Source of the DNA: a bacterium
GTDB taxonomy: Bacteria; Krumholzibacteriota; Krumholzibacteriia; LZORAL124-64-63
Direction of reading: 5' to 3'
DNA length: 64,000 nucleotides
Assembly: GCA_024231905.1 (NCBI GenBank)
Contig: JAAEQC010000033.1
Span: forward strand, 248,001-312,000
In this document: one piece after another, positions 1-12,550 of the stretch
How positions within the stretch are numbered: position 1 is the first letter of the stretch
Layout of the letters: the number at the start of each line of letters is the position of its first letter
Translations under genes and position numbers: made by a program
The notes under the pieces: model-generated
What the model saw: the letters and a program-made list of their open reading frames with translations, nothing else
What the model was told of the DNA's origin: nothing
Database searches by the model: none

Positions 1-2
1 AG

Positions 3-2357
3 CTTGGGGACGTACACAGCCAGGCCGAGGCATTGAGCAGTGCTGGTAGCTACATGAATGGTTTCAGTGACCTCACTGTTGCCCTGGAGCATCAGCTTCA
101 CGCCCGCGACCTGTTTGAATCCATCGGCGACCTCCGCGGTGTGGGGCGAACTCTGCTCCGCGCGGGTCTCGTGCATAGTGAACTTGGTGACCACGACCGG
201 AAACTGGATTACACGAAGCAGGCGCTTGAAGCGTTCAGGGGCGCCGGGTACGAAAATGGCCAGGCTTCCGCTTTGAACAACATCGGGATGTATTACCTGA
301 AAATCGATCAACCGCAGGAGGCTTTGCCTTACTTCGAGGAGTCCCTGGAAATCAAGCGACGGATCGGCGAAGAGCGGGGTGCCGCGCGACGGCTGAACAA
401 CATTGGCTCTACATACCTGAGACTTGGCCGTTGGGACGAGGCGCGTGATTTCGCCGAGCAAGCCTACAAAAAAAACATGGAATTGGCATATCCGCCGGGC
501 GTTTCCCACAGTCTCAAAATCCTCGCAAAAATAGACCATGCGCAAGGCAAGTTCCAGGCTGCCCTTGAATCAGTACAAGAGGCAATAAGGATAATCGAAG
601 ACGGCGGCGCACAAAGTGAACTGATCGTTTCCTACGCGTTGCTGGTCGAGCTATATGAACAGCTCGGCGACCCGGCAGCGGCACTGGCGGCCCTGCGCCG
701 CCACAACGAGATCAAGAGCACTATCGTCAACGAGGAGAATGTCCAGCAGATCGCCCGCATGGAGGCCCGATACCGGGTAAAAGAGCAGACTCAGGAGATC
801 GAACTGCTGAGGCGGGAGCAGGCCGTCCAGGCCCTGGAAGTCGAGCAGCAGCGCAACGTGCGCAGCGCCCTGATAGTCGGCTTTGGGCTCATCTGCCTGA
901 TCGGTCTCCTCCTGTTCAACCGGTTCCGGATCCGGGCACGAGAGAAATTGATGGTGGCCACCGTCGAGCACGAACGACAGGTCAGCACCCAGTTACGCGA
1001 GATAGACCAGCTCAAGGACGAGTTCCTGGCCAACACCTCGCATGAGCTGCGCTCTCCCCTGATGGGCATTACCGGCCTGGCGCAGGCCATGTTCGAGGAC
1101 CCTGCCGTCGAGCTGCCCGAGAAGATCCGTTCCGATCTCGAAATGATCCACATGAGCGGCCGCCGGCTCGGCTCGCTAGTGGAGGACATCCTCGACTATT
1201 CGAAGCTGCAGCGGGGCAGCTCCGGCTTTGTGCTCGCTCCGGTGGAGATCCGGGCGCTGACCGATGTCGTCCTGACGCTGGCGGGGCCGCTGGTGGGCGA
1301 CAAGGAACTCGAACTGGTCAACGCGGTGGAGTCGGACCTGCCGGGCGTCGAGGCGGACGAGGCCCGCATCCACCAGATCCTTTTGAACCTGGTGGGCAAC
1401 GCGATCAAGTGTAGCGAGAACGGTACGATCACAGTTTCAGCCAGTGTCGCGGACGATGAACTCGTCGTGCGGGTCACCGACTCGGGCAGAGGTATCGAAC
1501 CGGGCAGGCTCGAGCGAATTTTTGATTCGTCCAGGTTGGATGACGAGAGTGTCCGGAGCGAAACCGGCGGCAACGGGCTCGGGCTTCCGATCAGTAAGCA
1601 TCTCGTCGAGTTGCACGGCGGCAGGATCTGGGTGGAGTCGGAGCCCGGCTGCGGTGCGGTTTTCTCTTTCACGCTCCCGCTGAATCGGGCGCCGGCAACC
1701 ATCGTGCCGGACGTGGAAACCACTCACCGGCAACCAGCAGCCGGCGAGGGCCGGGAGGAGGATCTGTCCACCGAGGGCGCCTCGATCCTGGTCGTGGACG
1801 ACGAGGAAGTGATCTGCCGCGTCCTGGAGAGACAGCTCGTCGCCGAGGGGCATCGAGTGTGGACAGTGTCGAACGGAGAGGAGGCACTGGCGATCGTTGC
1901 GGAGGAGGAAGTCGATCTCGTGCTGCTCGACGTGATAATGCCGCGGATGTCGGGCTACGAGCTGTGTCGGAAGCTCCGCGAACACCACTCGCTCGAGGAG
2001 TTGCCGATCCTGCTGCTGTCGGGAATGAAGGGAGAGCAAAGCCACGTGGCGGGTTTCGAGGAAGGGGCGAACGACTATATCCGCAAACCGATCAGCCAGG
2101 ATGAGCTACAGGTTCGAGTGCAGACCCACCTCAAACTGCTCCGGATGCACCGAGCCAAGTCGGAGGAAGTGAAGATCCTGCAGGGGCTGTTGCCGATCTG
2201 CATGCACTGCAAGAAGATCCGCAGCGAGAACGACGAGTGGTGCCAACTCGAGTCATACATCGACCAGCACTCGGAAGCTCAGTTCAGCCACGGGGTCTGC
2301 CCGGACTGTGCCGCTCACCACTACGGGGACCTCGATTTGTCGAGTGGCAGGAAATAG
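3..2357 (+). CDS. Hybrid sensor histidine kinase: TPR repeats, TM segment, HisKA/HATPase, response-regulator receiver (5' truncated by window edge)
   Basis: Frame is open to the window edge upstream of the listed start at 33. TPR motifs (ALNNIGMYYLKIDQPQEALPYFEESLEI), HisKA box (FLANTSHELRSPLMGI), HATPase N/G boxes (LLNLVGNAIK, GGNGLGLPISK), receiver (ILVVDDEEVICRVLERQL...VDLVLLDVIMPRMSG). Confidence 0.93.
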   Translation, partial: LGDVHSQAEALSSAGSYMNGFSDLTVALEHQLHARDLFESIGDLRGVGRTLLRAGLVHSELGDHDRKLDYTKQALEAFRGAGYENGQASALNNIGMYYLKIDQPQEALPYFEESLEIKRRIGEERGAARRLNNIGSTYLRLGRWDEARDFAEQAYKKNMELAYPPGVSHSLKILAKIDHAQGKFQAALESVQEAIRIIEDGGAQSELIVSYALLVELYEQLGDPAAALAALRRHNEIKSTIVNEENVQQIARMEARYRVKEQTQEIELLRREQAVQALEVEQQRNVRSALIVGFGLICLIGLLLFNRFRIRAREKLMVATVEHERQVSTQLREIDQLKDEFLANTSHELRSPLMGITGLAQAMFEDPAVELPEKIRSDLEMIHMSGRRLGSLVEDILDYSKLQRGSSGFVLAPVEIRALTDVVLTLAGPLVGDKELELVNAVESDLPGVEADEARIHQILLNLVGNAIKCSENGTITVSASVADDELVVRVTDSGRGIEPGRLERIFDSSRLDDESVRSETGGNGLGLPISKHLVELHGGRIWVESEPGCGAVFSFTLPLNRAPATIVPDVETTHRQPAAGEGREEDLSTEGASILVVDDEEVICRVLERQLVAEGHRVWTVSNGEEALAIVAEEEVDLVLLDVIMPRMSGYELCRKLREHHSLEELPILLLSGMKGEQSHVAGFEEGANDYIRKPISQDELQVRVQTHLKLLRMHRAKSEEVKILQGLLPICMHCKKIRSENDEWCQLESYIDQHSEAQFSHGVCPDCAAHHYGDLDLSSGRK

Positions 2358-2452
2358 CGCAGTACGCCGCCAAAGGGACTCAATGGATTTGGCCACTGAC
2401 CGCTGTGTGGCTTTCACCGCTCGTTTCCGACACTTCGAAAGAGTTACGATTC

Positions 2453-2740
2453 ATGGATCGCCGTCGCGCCCTAGAAGAGAGGCGCACCAGCCTGGACCTT
2501 CCGGCCCTCAAAACCGACTTCCTGAACGAGATCCTGACCAACCTCATGGGCGTTGTGGAGGCGGTCCCGAATGCGCAAAAAGCACCTTCTCCAGTTACTC
2601 CTGGAGAAGGTGCTTATCAAGGACCAGTGCACGTTTGAAGTCTGGTATCGACTCCCCCAGCTATCTGGGTTTCGCACACTGGGACATTTGGTACCCCGTA
2701 CGTCCCAGTATGCGAAACGTAGAACGTTACCCAGAGGCTT
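2453..2740 (-). repeat. tRNA-3'-end/hairpin repeat unit U1 (long form with recombinase C-terminal relic on + strand)
   Basis: Hairpin AAGCACCTTCTCC..GGAGAAGGTGCTT 2580-2615; core GGTACCCCGTACG 2690-2702; arms TTCGCACACTGG / CCAGTATGCGAA. Strand given in tRNA-Glu orientation. Confidence 0.85.
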
Positions 2741-2865
2741 CGCATACCACGTGTTTTTTTGTCTCTCGGCGACTCCGGCATGCCAGGCAAAGATCCCCAG
2801 GCAGGCGTCCAGAGTCGGATCCCCGCGGATTGCGGTCCACACGCTCGGACACTGCGTCCGAGGGA

Positions 2866-5943
<3,078 letters not shown>

Positions 5944-5954
5944 GCCGCTACCCC

Positions 5955-7484
5955 CTAGGTTCCCGGTTGCACTTCACAGCAACCGGCGCCGATGCTCCCC
6001 TTGAGGATCTCGGTCTTGAGCAGGAAGCTGCCCTGGGTGACGACGGTCTCGCCGCCCTGTAGGCCGTGACGGACCTCGACCAGCGCGCCCGCCGCCGGTC
6101 CGAGGTGGACCTTGGTGGGGCGGTAAGTCGTGGCCGACTCCCGCACGAAGACCACGTTGCAGCAGCCTTCCCACTGGACGGCCGCGCGGGGCACGACCAC
6201 CGTGGGCCGAGCTTCGCGCACCGTCACGACGGCCCGGGCGAACATGTTGGCGCGCAGGGCGCCGTCAGGGTTCACCAGTTCGGCCCGCGCCTGCAAGGTG
6301 CGCGTACGCGGGTCAAGATGGGCGGCCACCCGGGTGACGGTGGCCCCAACGGGATCGCCGGGACGCCCCGCGAGGTGCAGGACCAGCGATTGACCCACCG
6401 CCACGTCGCGGAAGTCAGCCTCGTAGACGTCCAACCGGGCCCACATCCGCGTGACGTCGGCCACGGCGAAGAGGGGCGAGGCCGCGGAGGCGAAATCTCC
6501 CACCACGGCATTCCGCTCCACGACGATGCCGGCGATGGGCGTGGTCACCGGATATTCGTTGGACGTTTCCCCGGAGCGGGCGACTTCGGCGATCCGAGCC
6601 GCCGACAGCCCCAGCCCAGCGAGCTCCTGTTCGGCTCGCGACCTGGCGATCCGGCTCTCCGCCAGGTTCGTTTCCGCGGCCAGTAGATCGCGCTCCGTCG
6701 CCGCTCCCCGCGCCAGCAGATCCTTCTCGCGCTCGTGGTTTCTGGCCCAGAGCGCCTCGGACGCCAGGGCCTGCAGGTAGGCGGCCTTGGCGGCACCGAA
6801 GGCGGGCGAGACGATCACCGCCAGCAAATCGCCCGGTTCGAGCCGGTCGCCCAGATCCCGAGTTACCGACCGGATCAGCCCGCCGACCGGGGGAGTCAGG
6901 CGCGCGAGGCGATTCCCGTCGTAGTCCAGGACCGCGTTGCACTCGACCAGCCGCGAGACGGACCGGACAGCCACCTCGGTATGCTCCAGGCCGACCTCCT
7001 CAGCGATGGTCTCGCGCTCGAAGTTCAAGGTCAGGAACTGGGTCGTGCAGGTGACCGAAGGAGCCCGCCGGTAACGCGGCCCGGTGTCCGACGGCTCCCC
7101 CGCCGACGCCGGGACCTCGGCGTTCGCGTCCACAAGATGCGGGTTGCATTCGAGGCAGCGGGACTCGGGCAAACCGTGCCCGGCGCACCAGTCGCCCACG
7201 GCCTCGTAGGCCGGGATCACGGCGGGATTGCAGATCCAACACAGAGCCTCGGCCACGTCGTGGCCCGCACACCAGCCCATCTCCTCGACGAGACCGGGGT
7301 TGCAGAAGGGGCAGGCCGATTCGGCGATGGCGTGCTCGGCGCACCAGTCGGCGGCACCGTCACCGGAAACCGCGACGGCGGGAGTATCGGCACCCACCTC
7401 GTCGGTGGCCCGGTTCCCGCAGCCACCGGCCGCCACCGCCATGACGGCCCAGGTTCCCAGGAAAATCATCGGCATGGATTTCAT
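5955..7484 (-). CDS. RND efflux periplasmic adaptor (CzcB/CusB-like) with N-terminal Cys/His-rich triplicate repeat
   Basis: Lipoyl/barrel-sandwich and MFP motifs (GLIRSVTRDLGDRLEPGDLLAVIVSP; TTPIAGIVVERNAVVGDFASAASPLFAVADVTRMWARLDV), between RND pump and outer-membrane channel genes. Confidence 0.92.
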   Translation of the reverse strand: MKSMPMIFLGTWAVMAVAAGGCGNRATDEVGADTPAVAVSGDGAADWCAEHAIAESACPFCNPGLVEEMGWCAGHDVAEALCWICNPAVIPAYEAVGDWCAGHGLPESRCLECNPHLVDANAEVPASAGEPSDTGPRYRRAPSVTCTTQFLTLNFERETIAEEVGLEHTEVAVRSVSRLVECNAVLDYDGNRLARLTPPVGGLIRSVTRDLGDRLEPGDLLAVIVSPAFGAAKAAYLQALASEALWARNHEREKDLLARGAATERDLLAAETNLAESRIARSRAEQELAGLGLSAARIAEVARSGETSNEYPVTTPIAGIVVERNAVVGDFASAASPLFAVADVTRMWARLDVYEADFRDVAVGQSLVLHLAGRPGDPVGATVTRVAAHLDPRTRTLQARAELVNPDGALRANMFARAVVTVREARPTVVVPRAAVQWEGCCNVVFVRESATTYRPTKVHLGPAAGALVEVRHGLQGGETVVTQGSFLLKTEILKGSIGAGCCEVQPGT

Positions 7485-8788
7485 CGTTCCTCTCCCTCGA
7501 GGGCGTAGGGACCGGCGCCGAGCAGGCCCATGAGGTCGGCTTCGGCCAAGGCCAGGTCCAGTCGCAATGCGAGGATGCGCAAGCGCACATCCATGAAGGT
7601 TCGCTGGGCGTCGACGAGCTCCAGGAATGCCAGGCGTCCGGACCGGTACGCCACGCGAGCCTGGGTCAGCGCGCGCTCCGCGGCCGGCTCGATGTCGCCG
7701 GCGAGACGGTCGAGTTGAGTGCGCAGGGTACGGTGGTCGGCCCGGGCGGAGGTCAGGGCAGCGGCGAGCCCATCGACCGCGAGCCGTTCCTCGATTCGGG
7801 CGCGTATCACCAGGGATGCCGTCTCGGCGACCCTGCCCTGGTTGCGGTGGAAAAGGGGCAGGGGCAGGCTGACCCCGCCCTCCCAGAAGTGCTCCGCGTC
7901 GGGGCCCGAACGCCCGTAGGCGACGAAGAGGTTCAAGTCCGGGATCCGCTCCTTCCGCGCCGTCTCCAGCCGGGCCTCGGCGGCCTCGACCCCGCGGCGG
8001 GCGGCGCGCAGGGACGGATGATCCGTCCCGCCGGTCGCATCGTCCGGGAGGGGGTCACCCGCACCGAGAGCCGAATCGAGACTCCCCCGAATCCTCTCCG
8101 GCGGAACATCGACGCCGCCGAACACGACCCCGGCCTCGGCCGCGCTACGCACGCGCCGACGCTCCAGGTCCTGCCGGGCCGTCTCGACGTCGTAGAGTTC
8201 CAGCAGGGCGCGGGTCACGTGGGCTTCGGGGGCCGCTCGGGCCTCGAAGCGGGTCCGCGCCATGTCGAGCGTACGTTCGGCCTCCACCGCTAAATCCGTG
8301 ATCTCGGCCTCGGCCTCACGGTAGTGGAGCTGGTTTGCCCACCAGGCGTGGATCCGGCCGTAGATTTCGCGGCGCGCCTCCTGCTCGGTCTCAAGGACCC
8401 GGTCGACCTCGGCGCGGGCCGCATCCACCGCCGCCCCGCGTCGGCCGCCGATCAATATGGCCTGGGATAGCTCCACCTTCCGCTTGTTGAAGGCAGGGTC
8501 GTCCACCGACACCTCCTCCATGGCGAAGGAGAGCTCGGGATTGGGATACAGACCCGCCTGGCTCATGCGTCCGGTCCGGATCAGTACGTCGGTCCGGGCC
8601 ACGGCCAACTCGGGATTCGCCAGTTCGGCGATCCGGAACAGGTCATCGAGGCCGAGGGAAGGGCGGGCCACGATCTGCGCGATTTCCCGATCGACGGATG
8701 TCTGAAGCGAGTATGGCCGGACGTCGTCCGCCACCGCGTTCACCGCCCAGATCAGGATCAATAGTGGCAGGTACCGCGATATCGTCAT
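7481..8788 (-). CDS. TolC-family outer membrane efflux protein (CzcC-like)
   Basis: Signal peptide MTISRYLPLLILIWAVNAVADD; helical OEP repeats; 4-bp overlap with the adaptor gene. Confidence 0.9.
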   Translation of the reverse strand: MTISRYLPLLILIWAVNAVADDVRPYSLQTSVDREIAQIVARPSLGLDDLFRIAELANPELAVARTDVLIRTGRMSQAGLYPNPELSFAMEEVSVDDPAFNKRKVELSQAILIGGRRGAAVDAARAEVDRVLETEQEARREIYGRIHAWWANQLHYREAEAEITDLAVEAERTLDMARTRFEARAAPEAHVTRALLELYDVETARQDLERRRVRSAAEAGVVFGGVDVPPERIRGSLDSALGAGDPLPDDATGGTDHPSLRAARRGVEAAEARLETARKERIPDLNLFVAYGRSGPDAEHFWEGGVSLPLPLFHRNQGRVAETASLVIRARIEERLAVDGLAAALTSARADHRTLRTQLDRLAGDIEPAAERALTQARVAYRSGRLAFLELVDAQRTFMDVRLRILALRLDLALAEADLMGLLGAGPYALEGEER

Positions 8789-8879
8789 CACACGCAGTCC
8801 TTTCGAAAAAGCGGCGGAACGTTCTGCAACGCGACCGGAACCGCCGGTTGCGGGCAATCGAAGGTCGTGGGAATCGGAG

Positions 8880-9242
8880 TCAGACCTGCGGGGGGCGGTA
8901 GTGCAGCACCGCGGTGTCGCGCGGCGTGTCGGAGGTGGCGGCGAGCAGGCAACCGTTCACGGTCGGTGCGTGCCCGAGCCCGAGGATGTAGGGAGGGACC
9001 ATGGCGATGCCGGAACAGCAAGGGAGGCTGCAATGCTGGCAGCCCGGCTCGCAGCCGACATCGTCAGCAGGAGGGAGATCTCCACTGCAGCAAGGATCGT
9101 CGTACGGGGCAATGGGAGGCTCGTCGTAGGGATCCCCATCTGGATGGGAGTCCATGCCGCATGCCGCGTCGACGGGGCCCGGCACCAGCGCCAGCCCCAG
9201 GGCGATGACCATCAGTAGCGGTAGCGGGCGGATAGGCTTCAT
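8880..9242 (-). CDS. Small secreted Cys-rich protein upstream of the efflux operon
   Basis: 120 aa, MKPIRPLPLLMVIALGLALVPGPVDAACGMDSHPDGDPYDEPPIAPYDDPCCSGDLPPADDVGCEPGCQHCSLPCCSG...; signal peptide and 9 cysteines; co-oriented with czc-like genes. Confidence 0.7.
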   Translation of the reverse strand: MKPIRPLPLLMVIALGLALVPGPVDAACGMDSHPDGDPYDEPPIAPYDDPCCSGDLPPADDVGCEPGCQHCSLPCCSGIAMVPPYILGLGHAPTVNGCLLAATSDTPRDTAVLHYRPPQV

Positions 9243-9331
9243 GATCTCCACCAGGATCGGGCGTATTCTTTGCGACGATGCGGATAACCTAGTCCGTCGA
9301 TAGGTTTTCGTCAAATTCAGCAACGCAAAAG

Positions 9332-9450
9332 AACGCCTCCGCCGCAAGGGGGCAGAGGCGCTCAGATGGTGGTACCCGTAGGCTACAGAGTGCGAAACGC
9401 GGATCTGCGTCGCGAGAGTGCGCCACGGCTCATGCGGTATTTCGCTTGTC
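9332..9450 (-). repeat. tRNA-3'-end/hairpin repeat unit U2 (short, diverged)
   Basis: AACGCCTCCGCCGCAAGGGGGCAGAGGCGCT hairpin followed by TGGTACCCGTAGGCTACAGAGTGCGAAACGCGGATCTGCGTCGCG. Confidence 0.75.
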
Positions 9451-9879
9451 GTCGACTCCCACGCCACGCGGTCGGTCATCGCGAGAGGTCTCCATGGTTC
9501 GGGTTCGACTGGCCGGCCATTCGGCGACCGCCGGCGCCGGGCGAGAAGCTTGTTGCGCAATATGGTGCGGAATCTGTCGCGGCCGCACGGGAATGATGGA
9601 ATTACGGTCGGAATGGAGTAGATCAGAGAATCCCGCAAGGCTACAAAGAATGATCTAGGTCTGGATCAAGGTTGGGCGCATGAGCCCCGTATTCGATAAT
9701 GATCCTCCGTTCGCCGGTTGAGACCTGGTTCGCATCGTTCGCGACAAGAATCCACGGGAACGTGTGCCTGTTAAAAAGGTCTTGGTATAGCTGTACCAGT
9801 TCACTGCAGCAAGCGTGGGAGGACCTTCCCAGCCCGGGGCGGTCCAGGATGACCCCTTCTTCACGTTGACCGTTCAAGG

Positions 9880-11982
9880 TCACTTCAGGAGCGTCACCGC
9901 CCGGGTCGAACGGAAATCACCCGCCACCAGCCGGTAGAAGTAGACGCCCGAAGCCAGCGACTGGTCGCGACGGTCCTTGCCGTCCCAGACGCGGACGTGG
10001 CTACCAGCTACCAGCAACCCACCGTCCTCCAATGAACGTACCAACCGGCCGCGCAGGTCGTAGACCTTCAGTTCCACCCGGCTGGCGTGGGGAAGGTGGA
10101 AGCGGATCTCGGTGGTCGGGTTGAAGGGATTCGGCGTCGCCGGGAACAGTGCGAACTTCGCGGCAGCCGGCAGGGTCGGATGGACCGCCGATACGAAGCC
10201 CGTCACCGCTGCGAAATCACGGAGGTCGGCGGCATCCAGCTCCGTTGGGATGGATCCCAGGTCGCGCCCCGCGCCGTCCGCGAAATTGCCGTGGCCGGAC
10301 ACGGGGTACCACAGGTGGTTCCAGTCGATGGATCCATGCAGTACCTGGTTCGGCGAGGGGGGGTCCTTCTTACGCATTCGGCTGATATCCTGAGCGACGG
10401 GAGCGACATCGGCGACCGGATCCCCATTCCAGTTGATGGGTACCTGGTGGGCCCAGACGATTCCCCACGCCGGGGATTGGCCATCCGGAGCGGCATTGAA
10501 GTAGAGGACGCGATCGGATGGGCCGCCGGCACCGAGCGGTTCCCACAGCTCCCCTTCGTCCAGCGTACTGAGCAGGGTGCGGGAGTAGTCGAGTACCCAA
10601 TCTTCGGCGGTCGCGGGGTACGGCATCTGGCGGGAGTAGTTCATGACCGAAAGGTAGTTGGGCTTGCAGTTGATCTCGTCGTAGCCGCCGTGTTTCAAAC
10701 CGAGCGTATGACCGAGCTCGTGCATGAAGGTGCCCGCGAGCGCGCGCTGGGCGTCCAGTGGCGCCTCGAGGGCCGTGTAACCCGCCGCGACGATGAAATC
10801 GTCACCGGGTACCTCGGCGCGGCCCGTGGTGGTATCGTATTCGGCGGTGAGGGTATCGGCTCTGGTGAGGAGGGAATCGGCCCACAGGCAGTAGCGGAAA
10901 ATCTTTTCGCGGGCCTTCTTCACGTCTTCCTTTTTCGAGTGCTGTTGATCGGCGAGCGAACCGAAGTGCACGGCCTTGAGGGAGTCGAAAAATCCCGGCC
11001 AGGGGCTACCGATCAGTGTCTGCCGTTCCAGGTCGGTCTCGTCGATCATGACGTGGAGGACGACGCCGGCCTGACCGTTGGGATTGTCGATCATGCCGGC
11101 CGGCGCCGTGTCGAAGGCCATGACGACGTCATCGATCGCATCCGTGTCGACCGGGACGCCCGCCATGGCGTCGAGTTCGATGAAGAGATCCTTGTGGTCC
11201 GGGTCGGAATCCAGGACGATATCCACGGTCCCGTTGTCGTCCACGTCGATGCCGTCGGTCTCCCAGACATCGAGCAGTCCGTCGCCGTCCCTGTCGCCGA
11301 AATCGAGGGTGAAATCGAAATGGGAGGTGCCGGACACCGTTCCGGTGCCGGAAGTGGTGACGAGGGACCGCGCACCCACCGACAGGGTGATCGGGGTCCC
11401 GTCCATGACCGACTGGATATGAAAAAACGTGACGGGATCGGCGCCGGTCCCGGCATTTGCCATCTCAATGATGACGAAGGGAACACCGAGCGAATCGGTG
11501 CCGGTGACCCAAATCGTTGCTGCACCCCCGCCGCCAAGACCCTCGGTTGTTGCTTCGATGGTTCCCCCCAGGGAAAAGACCGCCTTGACGGGAACCTGGA
11601 ACTCGATCTGCATCCCGGAACCCGCGTCCGCGGCAGCGGAGGTGTCCACGACGTTGGCGGTGGCGGAACCGTCGGCGTTACCGTTTCCCCTGATGTGGAA
11701 CTGGCTGATTCTCGAATCCTGCGCGGCATTCCCGTTCGCCGTGGTGCCCTCCTCCCCGCTCACGGCGTCGACGAAACCCATCACGTACGGCCCGTTGCCG
11801 AAGGCGGTATCGGTATGGCTGGCGTTGCCGCCGGGTTCGATGCTCTGGGATTGGAGCAAGAGATGGACGGTGCGAACCTGGGAGTTCACCTGGATGACCG
11901 GCGGTACGTACGGATCGGCCAGGGCAGGCGTGACGAGCGGAACGCAGAGTGTGACGGCAAGCAGGGCATACATACGGTTCAT
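9880..11982 (-). CDS. Secreted zinc metallopeptidase-like protein with C-terminal FlgD-like/T9SS-like domain
   Basis: HELGHTLGLKHGG zincin motif; signal peptide; C-terminus NPFNPTTEIRFHLPHASRVELKVYDLRGRLVRSLEDGGLLVAGSHVRVWDGKDRRDQSLASGVYFYRLVAGDF. Confidence 0.88.
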   Translation of the reverse strand: MNRMYALLAVTLCVPLVTPALADPYVPPVIQVNSQVRTVHLLLQSQSIEPGGNASHTDTAFGNGPYVMGFVDAVSGEEGTTANGNAAQDSRISQFHIRGNGNADGSATANVVDTSAAADAGSGMQIEFQVPVKAVFSLGGTIEATTEGLGGGGAATIWVTGTDSLGVPFVIIEMANAGTGADPVTFFHIQSVMDGTPITLSVGARSLVTTSGTGTVSGTSHFDFTLDFGDRDGDGLLDVWETDGIDVDDNGTVDIVLDSDPDHKDLFIELDAMAGVPVDTDAIDDVVMAFDTAPAGMIDNPNGQAGVVLHVMIDETDLERQTLIGSPWPGFFDSLKAVHFGSLADQQHSKKEDVKKAREKIFRYCLWADSLLTRADTLTAEYDTTTGRAEVPGDDFIVAAGYTALEAPLDAQRALAGTFMHELGHTLGLKHGGYDEINCKPNYLSVMNYSRQMPYPATAEDWVLDYSRTLLSTLDEGELWEPLGAGGPSDRVLYFNAAPDGQSPAWGIVWAHQVPINWNGDPVADVAPVAQDISRMRKKDPPSPNQVLHGSIDWNHLWYPVSGHGNFADGAGRDLGSIPTELDAADLRDFAAVTGFVSAVHPTLPAAAKFALFPATPNPFNPTTEIRFHLPHASRVELKVYDLRGRLVRSLEDGGLLVAGSHVRVWDGKDRRDQSLASGVYFYRLVAGDFRSTRAVTLLK

Positions 11983-12097
11983 GGTGACGTTCCGATCCCT
12001 CTTCGGGTCGTCTAACGCGATTTCTCACCCGCATACAATAGCAGTATTGTCCTATTTTGGCAACCGAGGTGGAGGCGCTCGTAAACCCGCACAAAAA

Positions 12098-12117
12098 AGG
12101 CACATCCTCCTGTGCCT
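12098..12117 (-). terminator. Possible intrinsic terminator on the minus strand (AGGCACA..TGTGCCT with adjacent A6/T6)
   Basis: 7-bp perfect stem, 6-nt loop, T6 tract on minus strand. Confidence 0.4.
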
Positions 12118-12550
12118 GCCGACAATTCCGTCCGGGTTGAAGCTAATTGAGTCACGCGGTCGGCGATATCACCTATCGCCACACAAATAGCTCATGAATC
12201 CATGATTCTGGCTCCCAATATCTCGCTAGTGGCCCTGAGCTGAGATCTACTGTCATAATACCGCGCTTAGCTAACTGCTAATTCGGCGGGACGGACGAAT
12301 GAACGGGAGGGACAGGTCTACTGGCTCCATTGGAACGGGTTGCTTGATTCCACCGGCGAAAGGATATGTGGAAGGGACAACCCGCTGGTCAACTGACCTT
12401 CGCACGGCACACGTGGACACAGCGAGTCACGTTTGAGATAGTACCCGGACAGAGTCAGGGGCGGGCTGCCGTTGCGCGCGGCTCGCTCGTGTCCTGCATT
12501 GCTGGCGCGCGCCGTGCACACGAGCGTGCGACTGCGTACGGAGGCGACCA

